Assembly (NCBI RefSeq): GCF_051014445.1
Contig: NW_027488365.1
Span: forward strand, 9,734,001-9,798,000
From: Colletes latitarsis
Taxonomy: Eukaryota; Arthropoda; Insecta; Hymenoptera; Colletidae
Length of the DNA: 64,000 nt
Direction: 5' to 3'
The position numbers and the translations under genes were made by a program. Positions 12,648-25,750 of this stretch are shown one piece after another. The notes beneath the pieces were generated by a model. It was not told the origin of the DNA and searched no databases. It worked only from the letters and a program-made list of their open reading frames with translations. Each line of letters starts with the position of its first letter. The stretch's first letter is position 1.

Positions 12648-14042
12648 TTTCGCATTTTTCACATACTTGTTGAACGGATCCTGGGTTTTTTCTGGTTTGG
12701 ATCGCGTAGTAATGTGGTACCACACTGAAACGGTCAATTAAACCTGGTTTCGATCAATATTTTAGAGGATAACGCAAGTTAGGTCTGGGATAGGTCTGGC
12801 ATTTGCCCTCATCAGGCTCATACTTTCGCGTTTTTCACATACTTGTTGAACAGGTCCTGGGTTTTTTCTGGTTTGGGTCACGTAGTAGTGTGATACCACA
12901 CTGAAACAGTCGATTAAACCTGGTTTCGATCAATATTTTAGAGGATAACGCATGTTAGGTCTAGGTTAGCCCTGGGAATTACACTCATCAGGCTCATTCT
13001 TTCACATATTTCTCATACTTCATGGCTAGATCCTGGGCTGTTTCTGGATTGTATCACGTAGTAATGTGGTACCACGCTGAAACAGTCAATTAAACCTGGT
13101 TTCGCTCAATATTTTAGAGGATAACGCATGTTAGATCTAGGTTAGGTCTGGGATTTGCTCTCATCAGGCTCATTCTTTCGCATATTTCTCATACTTGATG
13201 GCTAGATCCTGGGCTTTTTCTGGATTGTATCACGTAGTAATGTAGTACCACACTGAAACAGTCAATGAAACCTGGTTTCCATCAATATTTTAGAGGACAA
13301 CGCATGTTAGGTCTAGGTTAGCCCTGGGAATTACACTCATCAGACTCATACTTTCGCATTCTTCACATACTTGTTGAACTGATCCTGGGTTTTTTCTGGT
13401 TTCGATCACGTAGTATTGTGGTACCACACTGAAACAGTCAATGAAACCTAGTTTCCATCAATATTTTAGAGGACAACGCATGTTAGATCTAGGTTAGGCC
13501 TCGGATTTTCACTCATCAGACTCATACTTTCGCATTCTTCACATACTTGTTGAATTGATCCTGGGTTTTTTCTGGTTTCGATCACGTAGTATTGTGGTAC
13601 CACACTGAAACAGTCAATGAAACCTAGTTTCCATCAATATTTTAGAGGACAACGCATGTTAGGTCTAGGTTAGGCCTGGGATTTTCACTCATCAGACTCA
13701 TACTTTCGCATTTTTCACATACTTGTTGAACGGATCCTGGGTTTTTTCTGGTTTGGATCGCGTAGTAATGTGGTACCACACTGAAACGGTCAATTAAACC
13801 TGGTTCCGATCAATATTTTAGAGGATAACGCAAGTTAGGTCTGGGATAGGTCTGGCATTTGCCCTCATCAGGCTCATACTTTCGCGTTTTTCACATACTT
13901 GTTGAACAGATCCTGGGTTTTTTCTGGTTTGGGTCACGTAGTAGTGTGATACCACACTGAAACAGTCGATTAAACCTGGTATCGATCAATATTTTAGAGG
14001 ATAACGCATGTTAGGTCTAGGTTAGCCCTGGGAATTACACTC
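12648..14042 (+). repeat. 6-monomer (1,056-bp) repeat, one full unit and one partial
   Basis: The segment 12,648-12,986 matches 13,704-14,042 at an offset of 1,056 bp, carrying rare variants (GGATCGCGTAGTAATG, GGTCTGGCATTTGCC, GTAGTGTGATACCAC, GGGAATTACACTC). These variants are not prominent elsewhere in the window. Confidence 0.85.
13384..13735 (+). repeat. Adjacent near-identical monomer pair
   Basis: Monomers 13,384-13,559 and 13,560-13,735 share private variants (GGTTTCGATCACGTAGTATTG and AAACCTAGTTTCCATC) and differ at only a few sites. This is a single-monomer duplication nested between the two copies of the 1,056-bp repeat. Confidence 0.85.
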
Positions 14043-14353
14043 ATCAGACTGATACTTTCGCATTCTTCACATACTTGTTGAACTGATCCTGGGTTTTTTC
14101 TGGTTTGGATCACGTAGTAATGTGGTACCACACTGAAACAGTCGATTAAACCTGGTTTCGATCAATATTTTAGAGGTTAACGCATGTTAGGTCTATGTTA
14201 GCCCTGGGATTCTCACTCGTCAGACTCATACTTTCGCATTCTTCACATACTTGTTGAACTGATCCTGGGTTTTTTCTGGTTTGGATCACGTAGTAATGTG
14301 GTACCGCACTGAAACAGTCGATTAAACCTGGTTTCGATCAATATTTTAGAGGA

Positions 14354-15415
14354 TAACGCAAGCTAGGTCTGGGATAGGTCTGGGATTTGACCTCATCAGA
14401 CTCATACTTTCGCACACTTCACATACTCCTTGAGCAGATCCTGGGTTATTTTCTGGTTTGGATCACATAGTAATGTGGTACCACACTGAAACAGTCGATT
14501 AAACCAGGTTTCGATCAATATTTTAGAGGATAACGCATGTTAGGTCTAGGTTAGGTCTGGGATTTTCACTCATCAGACTCATACTTTCGCATTCTTCACA
14601 TACTTGTTGAACGGATCCTGGGTTTTTTCTGGTTTGGATCACGTAGTAATGTGGTACCACACTGAAACAGTCGATTAAACCTGGTTTCGATCAATATTTT
14701 TGAGGATAACGCAAGTTAGGTCTGGGATAGGTCTGGGATTTGACCTCATCAGACTCATACTTTCGCACACTTCACATACTCCTTGAACAGATCCTGGGAT
14801 TTTTCTGGTTTGGATCACGTAGTAATGTGGTACCGCACTGAAACAGTCGATTAAACCAGGTTTCGATCAATATTTTAGAGGATAACGCATGTTAGGTCTA
14901 GGTTAGGTCTGGGATTTTCACTCATCAGACTCATACTTTCGCATTCTTCACATACATGTTGAACGGATCCTGGGTTTTTTCTGGTTTGGATCACGTAGTA
15001 ATGTGGTACCACACTGAAACAGTCGATTAAACCTGGTTTCGATCAATATTTTAGAGGATAACGCAAGTTAGGTCTGGGATAGGTCTGGGATTTGACCACA
15101 TCAGACTCATACTTTCGCACACTTCACATACTCCTTGAACAGATCCTGGGTTATTTTCTGGTTTGGATCACATAGTAATGTGGTACCACACTGAAACAGT
15201 CGATTAAACCAGGTTTCGATCAATATTTTAGAGGATAACGCATGTTAGGTCTAGGTTAGGTCTGGGATTTTCACTCATCAGACTCATACTTTCGCATTCT
15301 TCACATACTTGTTGAACGGATCCTGGGTTTTTTCTGGTTTGGATCACGTAGTAATGTGGTACCACACTGAAACAGTCGATTAAACCTGGTTTCGATCAAT
15401 ATTTTAGTGGATAAC
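14354..15415 (+). repeat. Three tandem copies of a 2-monomer (352-bp) HOR
   Basis: Two monomer types alternate. One has CGCACAC, CTCCTTGA and a TTATTTTCTGG start; the other has CGCATTCTTCAC, TGTTGAACGG and a TTTTTTCTGG start. The CGCACAC marker lies at 14,411, 14,764 and 15,116 (steps 353 and 352). This is the most regular short HOR in the window. Confidence 0.9.
15244..15265 (+). repeat. Internal 11-bp direct repeat within the monomer (example copy)
   Basis: GTTAGGTCTAG (15,244-15,254) is followed directly by GTTAGGTCTGG (15,255-15,265), differing at one base. The same pair, with variants such as GTTAGGCCTGG or GATAGGTCTGG in second place, is found in nearly every monomer. The ancestral monomer therefore probably contained a small tandem duplication. 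Each unit holds one TTAGG. Confidence 0.85.
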
Positions 15416-17389
15416 GCAAGTTAAGTCTGGGAATGGTCTGGGATTTGACCTCATCAGACTCATACTTTCGCATTCTTCACATACTTGTTGAACGGATCCT
15501 GGGTTTTTTCTGGTTTGGATCACGTAGTAATGTGGGAGCACACTGAAACAGTCAATTAAACCTGGTTTCGATCAATATTTTAGAGAATAATTCATGTTAG
15601 ATCTAGGTTAGGCCTGGGATTTTCTCTCATCAGGCTCATTCTTTCGCATATTTCTCATACTTGATGGCTAGCTCCTGGGCTTTTTCTGGATTGCATCACG
15701 TAGTAATGAAGTACAACACTGAAACAGTCAATTAAACCTGGTTTCCATCAATATCTTAGAGGACAACGCAAGTTAAGTCTGGGATATGTCTGGGATTTGC
15801 CCTCATCAGGCTCATCCTTTCGCGTTTTTCACACACTTGTTGAACAGATCCTGGGTTATTTTCTGGTTTGGATCACATAGTAATGTGGTACCACACGGAA
15901 ACAGTCGATTAAACCAGGTTTCGATCAATATTTTTGAGGATAACGCATGTTAGGTCTAGGTTAGGCCTGGGATTTTCACCCATCAGACTCATACTTTCGC
16001 ATTCTTCACATACTTGTTGAACGGATCCTGGGTTTTTTCGGGTTTGGATCACGTAGTAATGTGGTACCACACTGAAACATTCAAGTAAACCTGTTTTCGA
16101 TCAATATTTTAGAGAATAATTCATGTTAGGTCTAGGATAGGTCTGGGATTTGCTCTCATCAGGCTCATTCTTTCGCATATTCCTCATACATGTCGAACAG
16201 ATCCTGGGTTTTTTCGGGTTTGGTTCACGTAGTAATGTGGTACCACACTGAAACATTCAATTAAACCTTTTCTTGATAAATATTTTAGAGGATAACGCAT
16301 GTTAGGTTTGGGTTAGGTCTAGGATTTGCCCTCATCAGGCTCATACTTTCGCATATATCTCATACTGCATGGCTAGATCCTGGGCTGTTTCTGGATTGGA
16401 TCACGTAGTAATGTGGTACCACGCTGAAACAGTCAATTAAACCTGGTTTCGATCAATATTTTAGAGGATAACGCAAGTTATGTCTGGGATAGGTCTAGGA
16501 TTTGCCGTCATCAGGCTCTTACTTTCGCATATTTCTCATACTTCATGGCTAGATCCTGGGCTGTTTCTGGATTGTATCACGTAGTAATGTGGCACCACGC
16601 TGAAACAGTCGATTAAACCTGGTTTCGATCAATATTTTCGAGGATAACGCATGTTAGGTCTAGGTTAGGTCTAGGATTTGCCCTCATCAGGCTCATACTT
16701 TCGCATATTTCTCATACTTGATGGCTAGATCCTGGGCTGTTTCTGGATTGTATCACGTAGTAATGTGGCACCACGCTGAAACAGTCGATTAAACCTGGTT
16801 TCGATCAATATTTTCGAGGATAACGCAACTCAAGTATGGGATAGGTCTGGGATTTGACCTCATCAGACTCATACTTTCGCGTTTTTCACATACTTGTTGA
16901 ACAGATCCTGGGTTTTTTCTGGTTTGGATCACGTAGTAATGTGGGGCCACACTGAAACAGTCAAGTAAACCTGGTTTCGATCAATATCTTAGAGAATAAT
17001 TCATGTTAGGTCTTGGTTAGGTCTGGGATTTGCCCTCGTCAGGCTCATTCTTTCCCATATTTCTCATACTTGATGGCTAGATCCTGGGCTTTTTCTGGAT
17101 TGCATCACGTAGTAATGAAGTACAACACTGAAACAGTCAATTAAACCTGGTTTCGATCAATATTTTAGAGAATAATACATGCTAGGTCTAGGTTAGGTCT
17201 GGGATTTGCCATCATCAGGCTCATACTTTCGCATATATCTCAAACTGCATGGCTAGATCCTGGGCTGTTTCTGGATTGGATCACGTAGTAATGTGGTACC
17301 ACGCTGAAACAGTCAATTAAACCTGGTTTCGATCAATATTTTAGAGGATAACGCAAGTTATGTCTGGGATAGGTCTAGGATTTGCCCTC
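15416..17389 (+). repeat. Diverged satellite monomers without a dominant HOR
   Basis: About eleven monomers of mixed types, including the GAAGTACAACAC form of the dyad and a GTGGCACCACG form. Only local duplication is seen (16,558-16,828). No gene or inserted element. Confidence 0.8.
16558..16828 (+). repeat. Neighbouring monomers sharing a private variant
   Basis: The stretch 16,558-16,652 is repeated at 16,734-16,828, exactly 176 bp on. Both carry GTGGCACCACG and TTTTCGAGGATAACGC (the latter at 16,635 and 16,811). It is a single-monomer duplication or a conversion tract covering about half a monomer. Confidence 0.82.
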
Positions 17390-19108
17390 ATCAGGCTCTT
17401 ACTTTCGCATATTTCTCATACTTCATGGCTAGATCCTGGGCTATTTCTGGATTGGATCACGTAGCAAAGTGGTACCACACTGAAACATTCAATGAAACCT
17501 GGTCTGGATAAATATTTTAGAGGATAACGCATCTTATGTCTGGGTTAGGTCTAAGATTTGCCCTCATCAGGCTCACAGTTTAGCGTTTTTCACATACTTG
17601 ATGAACAGATCCTGGGCTTTTTCTGGATTGCATCACGTAGTAATGAAGTACAACACTGAAACAGTCAATTAAACCTGGTTTCGATCAATATTTTAGAGAA
17701 TAATACATGCTAGGTCTAGGTTAGGTCTGGGATTTGCCCTCATCAGGCTCATACTTTCGCATGTTTCTCATACTGCATGGCTAGATCCTGGGCTGTTTCT
17801 GGATTGGATCACGTAGTAATGAAGTACAACACTGAAACAGTCAATTAAACCTGGTCTTGATAAATATTTTAGAGGATAACGCATGTTAGGTTTGGGTTAG
17901 GTCTAGGATTTGCCCTCATCAGGCTCATACTTTCGCATATTTCACATACTTCATGGCTAGATCCTGGGCTGTTTCTGGATTGTATCACGTAGTAATGTGG
18001 TACCACGCTGAAACAGTCGATTAAACCTGGTTTCGATCAATATTTTAGAGGATAACACAAGTCAAGTCTGGGATAGGTCTGGGATTTGACCTCATCAGAC
18101 TCATACTTTCGCATTCTTCACATACTTGTTGAACGGATCCTGGGTTATTTCTGGATTGCATCACGTAGTAATGAAGTACAACACTGAAACAGTCCATTAA
18201 ACCTGGTTTGGATCAATATTTTAGAGGAAAACGCATGTTAGGTCTAGGTTAGGCCTGGGATTTTCACTCATCAGACTCATACTTTCGCATTCTTCACATA
18301 CTTGTTGAACGGATCCTGGGTTATTTCTGGTTTGGATCACGTAGTAATGTGGGTCCACACTGAAACAGTCAATTAAACCTGGTTTCGATCAATATTTTAG
18401 AGAATAATTCATGTTAGGTCTATGTTAGGTCTGGGATTTGCTCTCATCAGGCTCATTCTTTCGCATGTTTCTCATACTTGATGGCTAGATCGTGGGCTGT
18501 TTCTGGTTTGGATCACGTAGTAATGTGGTGCCACGCTGAAACAGTCAATTAAACCTGGTTTCGATCAATATTTTAGAGAATAATACATGCTAGGTCTAGG
18601 TTAGGTCTGGGATTTGCCCTCATCAGGCTCATACTTTCGCATGTTTCTCATACTGCATGGCTAGATCCTGGGCTGTTTCTGGATTGGATCACGTAGTAAT
18701 GAAGTACAACACTGAAACAGTCAATTAAACCTGGTCTTGATAAATATTTTAGAGGATAACGCATGTTAGGTTTGGGTTAGGTCTAGGATTTGCCCTCATC
18801 AGGCTCTTACTTTCGCATATTTCTCATACTTCATGGCTAGATCCTGGGCTATTTCTGGATTGGATCACGTAGCAAAGTGGTACCACACTGAAACATTCAA
18901 TGAAACCTGGTCTGGATAAATATTTTAGAGGATAACGCATCTTATGTCTGGGTTAGGTCTAAGATTTGCCCTCATCAGGCTAACAGTTTAGCGTTTTTCA
19001 CATACTTGATGAACAGATCCTGGGCTTTTTCTGGATTGCATCACGTAGTAATGAAGTACAACACTGAAACAGTCAATTAAACCTGGTTTCGATCAATATT
19101 TTAGAGAA
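17390..19108 (+). repeat. Mosaic of 5- and 8-monomer repeats
   Basis: A segment starting TAATACATGC at 17,701 recurs at 18,581 (880 bp, 5 monomers) for about 225 bases. Near 18,800 the match switches to the segment at 17,390 with an offset of 1,408 bp (8 monomers), anchored by GTAGCAAAG at 17,461 and 18,869. TAATACATGC is also at 17,173, three monomers before 17,701. One monomer here is thus a join of two different parents. Confidence 0.82.
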
Positions 19109-19357
19109 TAATTCATGTTAGGTCTAGGTTAGGTCTGGGATTTGCTCTCATCAGGCTCATTCTTTCGCATATTTCTCATACATGTTGAACAGATCCTGGG
19201 TTTTTTCTGGTTTGGATCACGTAGTAATGTGGGACCACACTGAAACAATCAATTAAACCTGGTTTCGATCAATATTTTAGAGGATAACGCATGTTAGGTC
19301 TGGGTTAGGTCTAGGATTTGCCCTCATCAGGCTCATACTTTCGCATATTTCTCATAC

Positions 19358-20941
19358 TTCATGGCTAGATCCTGGGCTGTTTCTGGATTGGATCACGTAG
19401 TAATGTGGTGCCACGCTGAAACAGTCAATTAAACCTGGTTTCGATCAATATTTTAGTGGATAATGCAAGTTAGGTCTGGGATAGGTCTAGGATTTGCCCT
19501 CATCAGGCTCTTACTTTCGCATATTTCTCATACTTCATAGCTAGATCCTGGGCTATTTCTGGATTGGATCACGTAGCAGAGTGGTACCACACTGAAACAT
19601 TCAATGAAACCTGGTCTGGATAAATATTTTAGAGGATAACGCATCTTATGTCTGGGTTAGGTCTAAGATTTGCCCTCATCAGGCTCACAGTTTAGCGTTT
19701 TTCACATACTTGTTGAACAGATCCTGGGCTTTTTCTGGTTTGGATCACGAAGTAGTGTGGTACCTCACTGAAACAGTCCATTAAACCTGGTTTCGCTCAA
19801 TATTTTAGAGGATAACGCATGTTAGGTCTAGGTTAGGTCTGGGATTTGCTCTCATCAGGCTCATTCTTTCGCATATTTCTCATACTTGATGGCTAGATCC
19901 TGGGCTTTTTCTGGATTGCATCACGTAGTAATGTAGTACCACACTGAAACAGTCAATGAAACCTGGTTTCCATCAATATTTTAGAGGACAACGCAAGTTA
20001 GGTCTAGGTAAGGCCTGAGATTTTCACTGATCAGACTCATACTTTCGCATTCTTCACATACTTGTTGAACGGATCCTGGGTTTTTTCTGGTTTGGTTCTC
20101 GTAGTAATGTGGTACCACACAGAAACATTCAATTAAACCAGGTCTTGATAAATATTTTAGAGGATAACGCAAGTTAAGTCTGGGATAGGTCTGGGATTTG
20201 ACCTCATCAGGCACATTCTTTCGCATATTTCTCAAACTTGATGGCTAGATCCTGGGCTTTTTCTGGATTGCATCACGTAGTAATGTGGTACCACATGGAA
20301 ACTTTCAATTAAACCAGGTCTTGATAAATATTTTAGAGGATAACGCATGTTAGGTCTAGGTTAGGCCTGGGATTTTCACTCATCAGACACATACTTTCGC
20401 ATTCTTCACATACTTGTTGAACGGATACTGGGTTTTTTCTGGTTTGGATCACGTAGTAATGTGGGACCACACTGAAACATTCAATGAAACCTGGTCTGGA
20501 TAAATATTTTAGAGGATAACGCATCTTACGTCTGGGTTAGGCCTAAGATTTGCCCTCATCAGGCTCACAGTTTAGCGTTTTTCACATACTTGTTGAACAG
20601 ATCCTGGGTTTTTTCTGGTTTGGATCACGAAGTAGTGTGGTACCACACTGAAACAGTCCACTAAACCTGGTCTGGATAAATATATTAGAGGATAACGCAT
20701 CTTAGGTCTGGGTTAGGTCTAAGATTTGCCCTCATCAGGCTCACAGTTTAGCGTTTTTCACATACTTGTTGAACAGATCCTGGGCTATTTCTGGTTTGGA
20801 TCACGAAGTAGTGTGGTACCACACTGAAACAGTCCATTAAACCTGGTTTTGATCAATATTTTAGAGAATAATTCATGTTAGGTCTAGGTTAGGTCTGGGA
20901 TTTGCTCTCATCAGGCTCATTCTTTCGCATATTTCTCATAC
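19358..20941 (+). repeat. 9-monomer HOR (1,584 bp), copy 1
   Basis: The sequence repeats directly at an offset of 1,584 bp (exactly 9 x 176). Anchors are TTTTAGTGGATAATGC at 19,451 and 21,035. It carries private variants such as GTAGCAGAGTGG, GTGGTGCCACGC, and CACATGGAAAC. Copy 1 and copy 2 are almost indistinguishable by eye. Confidence 0.93.
20634..20649. other. 16-bp perfect dyad AGTGTGGTACCACACT
   Basis: In monomers where GTAATG is replaced by GTAGTG, the palindrome extends two bases on each side to 16 bp. This is an example copy inside the 9-monomer HOR; others occur throughout, including many of the GGATCCCGTAGTAGTG monomers at 39-64 kb. Confidence 0.9.
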
Positions 20942-22525
20942 TTGATGGCTAGATCCTGGGCTGTTTCTGGATTGGATCACGTAGTAATGTGGTGCCACGC
21001 TGAAACAGTCAATTAAACCTGGTTTCGATCAATATTTTAGTGGATAATGCAAGTTAGGTCTGGGATAGGTCTAGGATTTGCCCTCATCAGGCTCTTACTT
21101 TCGCATATTTCTCATACTTCATAGCTAGATCCTGGGCTATTTCTGGATTGGATCACGTAGCAGAGTGGTACCACACTGAAACATTCAATGAAACCTGGTC
21201 TGGATAAATATTTTAGAGGATAACGCATCTTATGTCTGGGTTAGGTCTAAGATTTGCCCTCATCAGGCTCACAGTTTAGCGTTTTTCACATACTTGTTGA
21301 ACAGATCCTGGGCTTTTTCTGGTTTGGATCACGAAGTAGTGTGGTACCTCACTGAAACAGTCCATTAAACCTGGTTTCGCTCAATATTTTAGAGGATAAC
21401 GCATGTTAGGTCTAGGTTAGGTCTGGGATTTGCTCTCATCAGGCTCATTCTTTCGCATATTTCTCATACTTGATGGCTAGATCCTGGGCTTTTTCTGGAT
21501 TGCATCACGTAGTAATGTAGTACCACACTGAAACAGTCAATGAAACCTGGTTTCCATCAATATTTTAGAGGACAACGCAAGTTAGGTCTAGGTAAGGCCT
21601 GAGATTTTCACTGATCAGACTCATACTTTCGCATTCTTCACATACTTGTTGAACGGATCCTGGGTTTTTTCTGGTTTGGTTCTCGTAGTAATGTGGTACC
21701 ACACAGAAACATTCAATTAAACCAGGTCTTGATAAATATTTTAGAGGATAACGCAAGTTAAGTCTGGGATAGGTCTGGGATTTGACCTCATCAGGCACAT
21801 TCTTTCGCATATTTCTCAAACTTGATGGCTAGATCCTGGGCTTTTTCTGGATTGCATCACGTAGTAATGTGGTACCACATGGAAACTTTCAATTAAACCA
21901 GGTCTTGATAAATATTTTAGAGGATAACGCATGTTAGGTCTAGGTTAGGCCTGGGATTTTCACTCATCAGACACATACTTTCGCATTCTTCACATACTTG
22001 TTGAACGGATACTGGGTTTTTTCTGGTTTGGATCACGTAGTAATGTGGGACCACACTGAAACATTCAATGAAACCTGGTCTGGATAAATATTTTAGAGGA
22101 TAACGCATCTTACGTCTGGGTTAGGCCTAAGATTTGCCCTCATCAGGCTCACAGTTTAGCGTTTTTCACATACTTGTTGAACAGATCCTGGGTTTTTTCT
22201 GGTTTGGATCACGAAGTAGTGTGGTACCACACTGAAACAGTCCACTAAACCTGGTCTGGATAAATATATTAGAGGATAACGCATCTTAGGTCTGGGTTAG
22301 GTCTAAGATTTGCCCTCATCAGGCTCACAGTTTAGCGTTTTTCACATACTTGTTGAACAGATCCTGGGCTATTTCTGGTTTGGATCACGAAGTAGTGTGG
22401 TACCACACTGAAACAGTCCATTAAACCTGGTTTTGATCAATATTTTAGAGATTAATTCATGTTAGGTCTAGGTTAGGTCTGGGATTTGCTCTCATCAGGC
22501 TCATTCTTTCGCATATTTCTCATAC
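20942..22525 (+). repeat. 9-monomer HOR (1,584 bp), copy 2
   Basis: Directly follows copy 1. The one clear difference I located is AATAATTC in copy 1 (around 20,868) against ATTAATTC here (around 22,452). The match continues into the next monomer tail and stops where the following sequence reads CTTTTTCTGG instead of CTGTTTCTGG. Confidence 0.93.
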
Positions 22526-23454
22526 TTGATGGCTAGATCCTGGGCTTTTTCTGGATTGCATCACGTAGTAATGAAGTACAACACTGAAACAGTCAATTAA
22601 ACCTGGTTTCCATCAATATTTTAGAGGACAACGCATGTTAGGTCTAGGTTAGGCCTGGGATTTGCCTTCATCAGGCTCATTCTTTCGCATATTTCTCATA
22701 CTTCATGGCTGGATCCTGGGCTTTTTCTGGATTGCATCACGTAGTAATGTGGTACCACACTGAAACATTCAATGAAACCTGGTCTGGATAAATATTTTAA
22801 AGGTTAACGCATCTTAGGTCTGGGTTAGATCTACGATTTGCCCTCATCAGGCTCACAGTTTAGCGTTTTTCACATACTTGTTGAACAGATCCTGGGTTTT
22901 TTCTGGTTTGGATCACGAAGTAATGTGGTACCACACTGAAACGGTCAATTAAACCTGGTTTTGATCAATATTTTAGAGGATAACGCAAGTTAGGGCTGGG
23001 ATAGGTCTGGGATTTGACCTCATCAGACTCATACTTTCGCACACTTCACATACTCCTTGACCAGATCCTGGGTTATTTTCTGGTTTGGATCACATAGTAA
23101 TGTGGTACCACACTGAAACAGTCGATTAAACCAGGTTTCGATCAATATTTTAGAGGACAACGGAAGTTAGGTCTAGGTAAGGCCTGAGATTTTCACTGAT
23201 GAGACTCATACTTTCGCATTCTTCACATACTTGTTGAACGGATCCTGGGTTTTTTCTAGTTTGGATCACGTAGTAATGTGGTACCACACTGAAGCATTCA
23301 ATTAAACCTGGTCTTGATAAATATTTTAGAGGATAACGCAAGTTAGGTCTGGGATAGGTCTAGGATTTGCCCTCATCAGGCTCTTACTTTCGCATATTTC
23401 TCATACTTCATGGCTAGATCCTGGGCTATTTCTGGATTGGATCACGTAGTAAAG
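22526..23454 (+). repeat. Monomers between the 9-monomer HOR copies
   Basis: About five monomers that separate copy 2 from the third partial copy. Part of this stretch (AGGTTAACGCATC at 22,801, with the private TTAGATCTACGATTTG) is repeated at 24,914, 2,113 bp (12 monomers) on. No other content. Confidence 0.8.
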
Positions 23455-24800
23455 TGGTACCACACTGAAACATTCAATGAAACCTGGTCTGGATAAATAT
23501 TTTAGAGGATAACGCATCTTATGTCTGGGTTAGGTCTAAGATTTGCCCTCATCAGGCTCACAGTTTAGCGTTTTTCACATACTTGTTGAACAGATCCTGG
23601 GCTTTTTCTGGTTTGGATCACGAAGTAGTGTGGTACCTCACTGAAACAGTCCATTAAACCTGGTTTCGCTCAATATTTTAGAGGATAACGCATGTTAGGT
23701 CTAGGTTAGGTCTGGGATTTGCTCTCATCAGGCTCATTCTTTCGCATATTTCTCATACTTGATGGCTAGATCCTGGGCTTTTTCTGGATTGCATCACGTA
23801 GTAATGTAGTACCACACTGAAACAGTCAATGAAACCTGGTTTCCATCAATATTTTAGAGGACAACGCAAGTTAGGTCTAGGTAAGGCCTGAGATTTTCAC
23901 TGATCAGACTCATACTTTCGCATTCTTCACATACTTGTTGAACGGATCCTGGGTTTTTTCTGGTTTGGTTCTCGTAGTAATGTGGTACCACACAGAAACA
24001 TTCAATTAAACCAGGTCTTGATAAATATTTTAGAGGATAACGCAAGTTAAGTCTGGGATAGGTCTGGGATTTGACCTCATCAGGCACATTCTTTCGCATA
24101 TTTCTCAAACTTGATGGCTAGATCCTGGGCTTTTTCTGGATTGCATCACGTAGTAATGTGGTACCACATGGAAACTTTCAATTAAACCAGGTCTTGATAA
24201 ATATTTTAGAGGATAACGCATGTTAGGTCTAGGTTAGGCCTGGGATTTTCACTCATCAGACTCATACTTTCACATTCTTCACATACTTGTTGAACGGATC
24301 CTGGGTTTTTTCTGGTTTGGATCACGTAGTAATGTGGGACCACACTGAAACATTCAATGAAACCTGGTCTGGATAAATATTTTAGAGGATAACGCATCTT
24401 ACGTCTGGGTTAGGCCTAAGATTTGCCCTCATCAGGCTCACAGTTTAGCGTTTTTCACATACTTGTTGAACAGATCCTGGGTTTTTTCTGGTTTGGATCA
24501 CGAAGTAGTGTGGTACCACACTGAAACAGTCCACTAAACCTGGTCTGGATAAATATATTAGAGGATAACGCATCTTAGGTCTGGGTTAGGTCTAAGATTT
24601 GCCCTCATCAGGCTCACAGTTTAGCGTTTTTCACATACTTGTTGAACAGATCCTGGGCTATTTCTGGTTTGGATCACGAAGTAGTGTGGTACCACACTGA
24701 AACAGTCCATTAAACCTGGTTTTGATCAATATTTTAGAGAATAATTCATGTTAGGTCTAGGTTAGGTCTGGGATTTGCTCTTATCAGGCTCATTCTTTCG
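23455..24800 (+). repeat. Partial third copy of the 9-monomer HOR
   Basis: Matches 21,166-22,511 at an offset of 2,289 bp (13 monomers + 1). It lacks the first monomer (GTAGCAGAG, AATGC), which here reads GTAGTAAAG. Small differences such as CAGACTCATACTTTCACATT set it apart from copies 1 and 2, so it is older or has been converted. Confidence 0.87.
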
Positions 24801-25069
24801 CATATTTCTCATACTTCATGGCTAGATCCTGGGCTTTTTCTGGATTGCATCACGTAGTAAAGTGGTACCACACTGAAACATTCAATGAAACCTGGTCTGG
24901 ATAAATATTTTAAAGGTTAACGCATCTTAGGTCTGGGTTAGATCTACGATTTGCCCTCATCAGGCTCACAGTTTAGCGTTTTTCACATACTTGTTGAACA
25001 GATCCTGGGTTTTTTCTGGTTTGGATCACGAAGTAATGTGGTACCACACTGAAACGGTCAATTAAACCT

Positions 25070-25750
25070 GGTCTTGATAAATATTTTAGAGGATAACGCA
25101 AGTTAGGTCTGGGATAGGTCTAGGATTTGCCCTCATCAGGCTCTTACTTTCGCATATTTCTCATACTTCATGGCTAGATCCTGGGCTATTTCTGGATTGG
25201 ATCACGTAGTAAAGTGGTACCACACTGAAACATTCAATGAAACCTGGTCTGGATAAATATTTTAGAGGTTAACGCATCTTAGGTCTGGGTTAGGTCTAAG
25301 ATTTGCCCTCATCAGGCTCACAGTTTAGCGTTCTTCACATACTTGTTGAACAGATCCTGGGTTTTTTCTGGTTTGGATCCCATAGTAATGTGGTACCACA
25401 CTGAAACGGTCAATTAAACCTGGTTTTGATCAATATTTTAGAGGATAACGCAAGTTAGGTCTGGGATAGGTCTAGGATTTGCCCTCATCAGGCTCTTACT
25501 TTCGCATATTTCTCATACTTCATGGCTAGATCCTGGGCTATTTCTGGATTGGATCACGTAGTAAAGTGGTACCACACTGAAACATTCAATGAAACCTGGT
25601 CTGGATAAATATTTTAGAGGTTAACGCATCTTAGGTCTGGGTTAGGTCTAAGATTTGCCGTCATCAGGCTCACAGTTTAGCGTTCTTCACATACTTGTTG
25701 AACAGATCCTGGGTTTTTTCTGGTTTGGATCACATAGTAATGTGGTACCA
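25070..25750 (+). repeat. 2-monomer (352-bp) duplication
   Basis: CTCTTACTTTCGC at 25,141 and 25,493 and GTTCTTCACATACTTG near 25,331 and 25,683 are 352 bp apart. The TTAGCG marker occurs in both copies. A related but more diverged stretch follows near 26,310-26,570. Confidence 0.83.
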
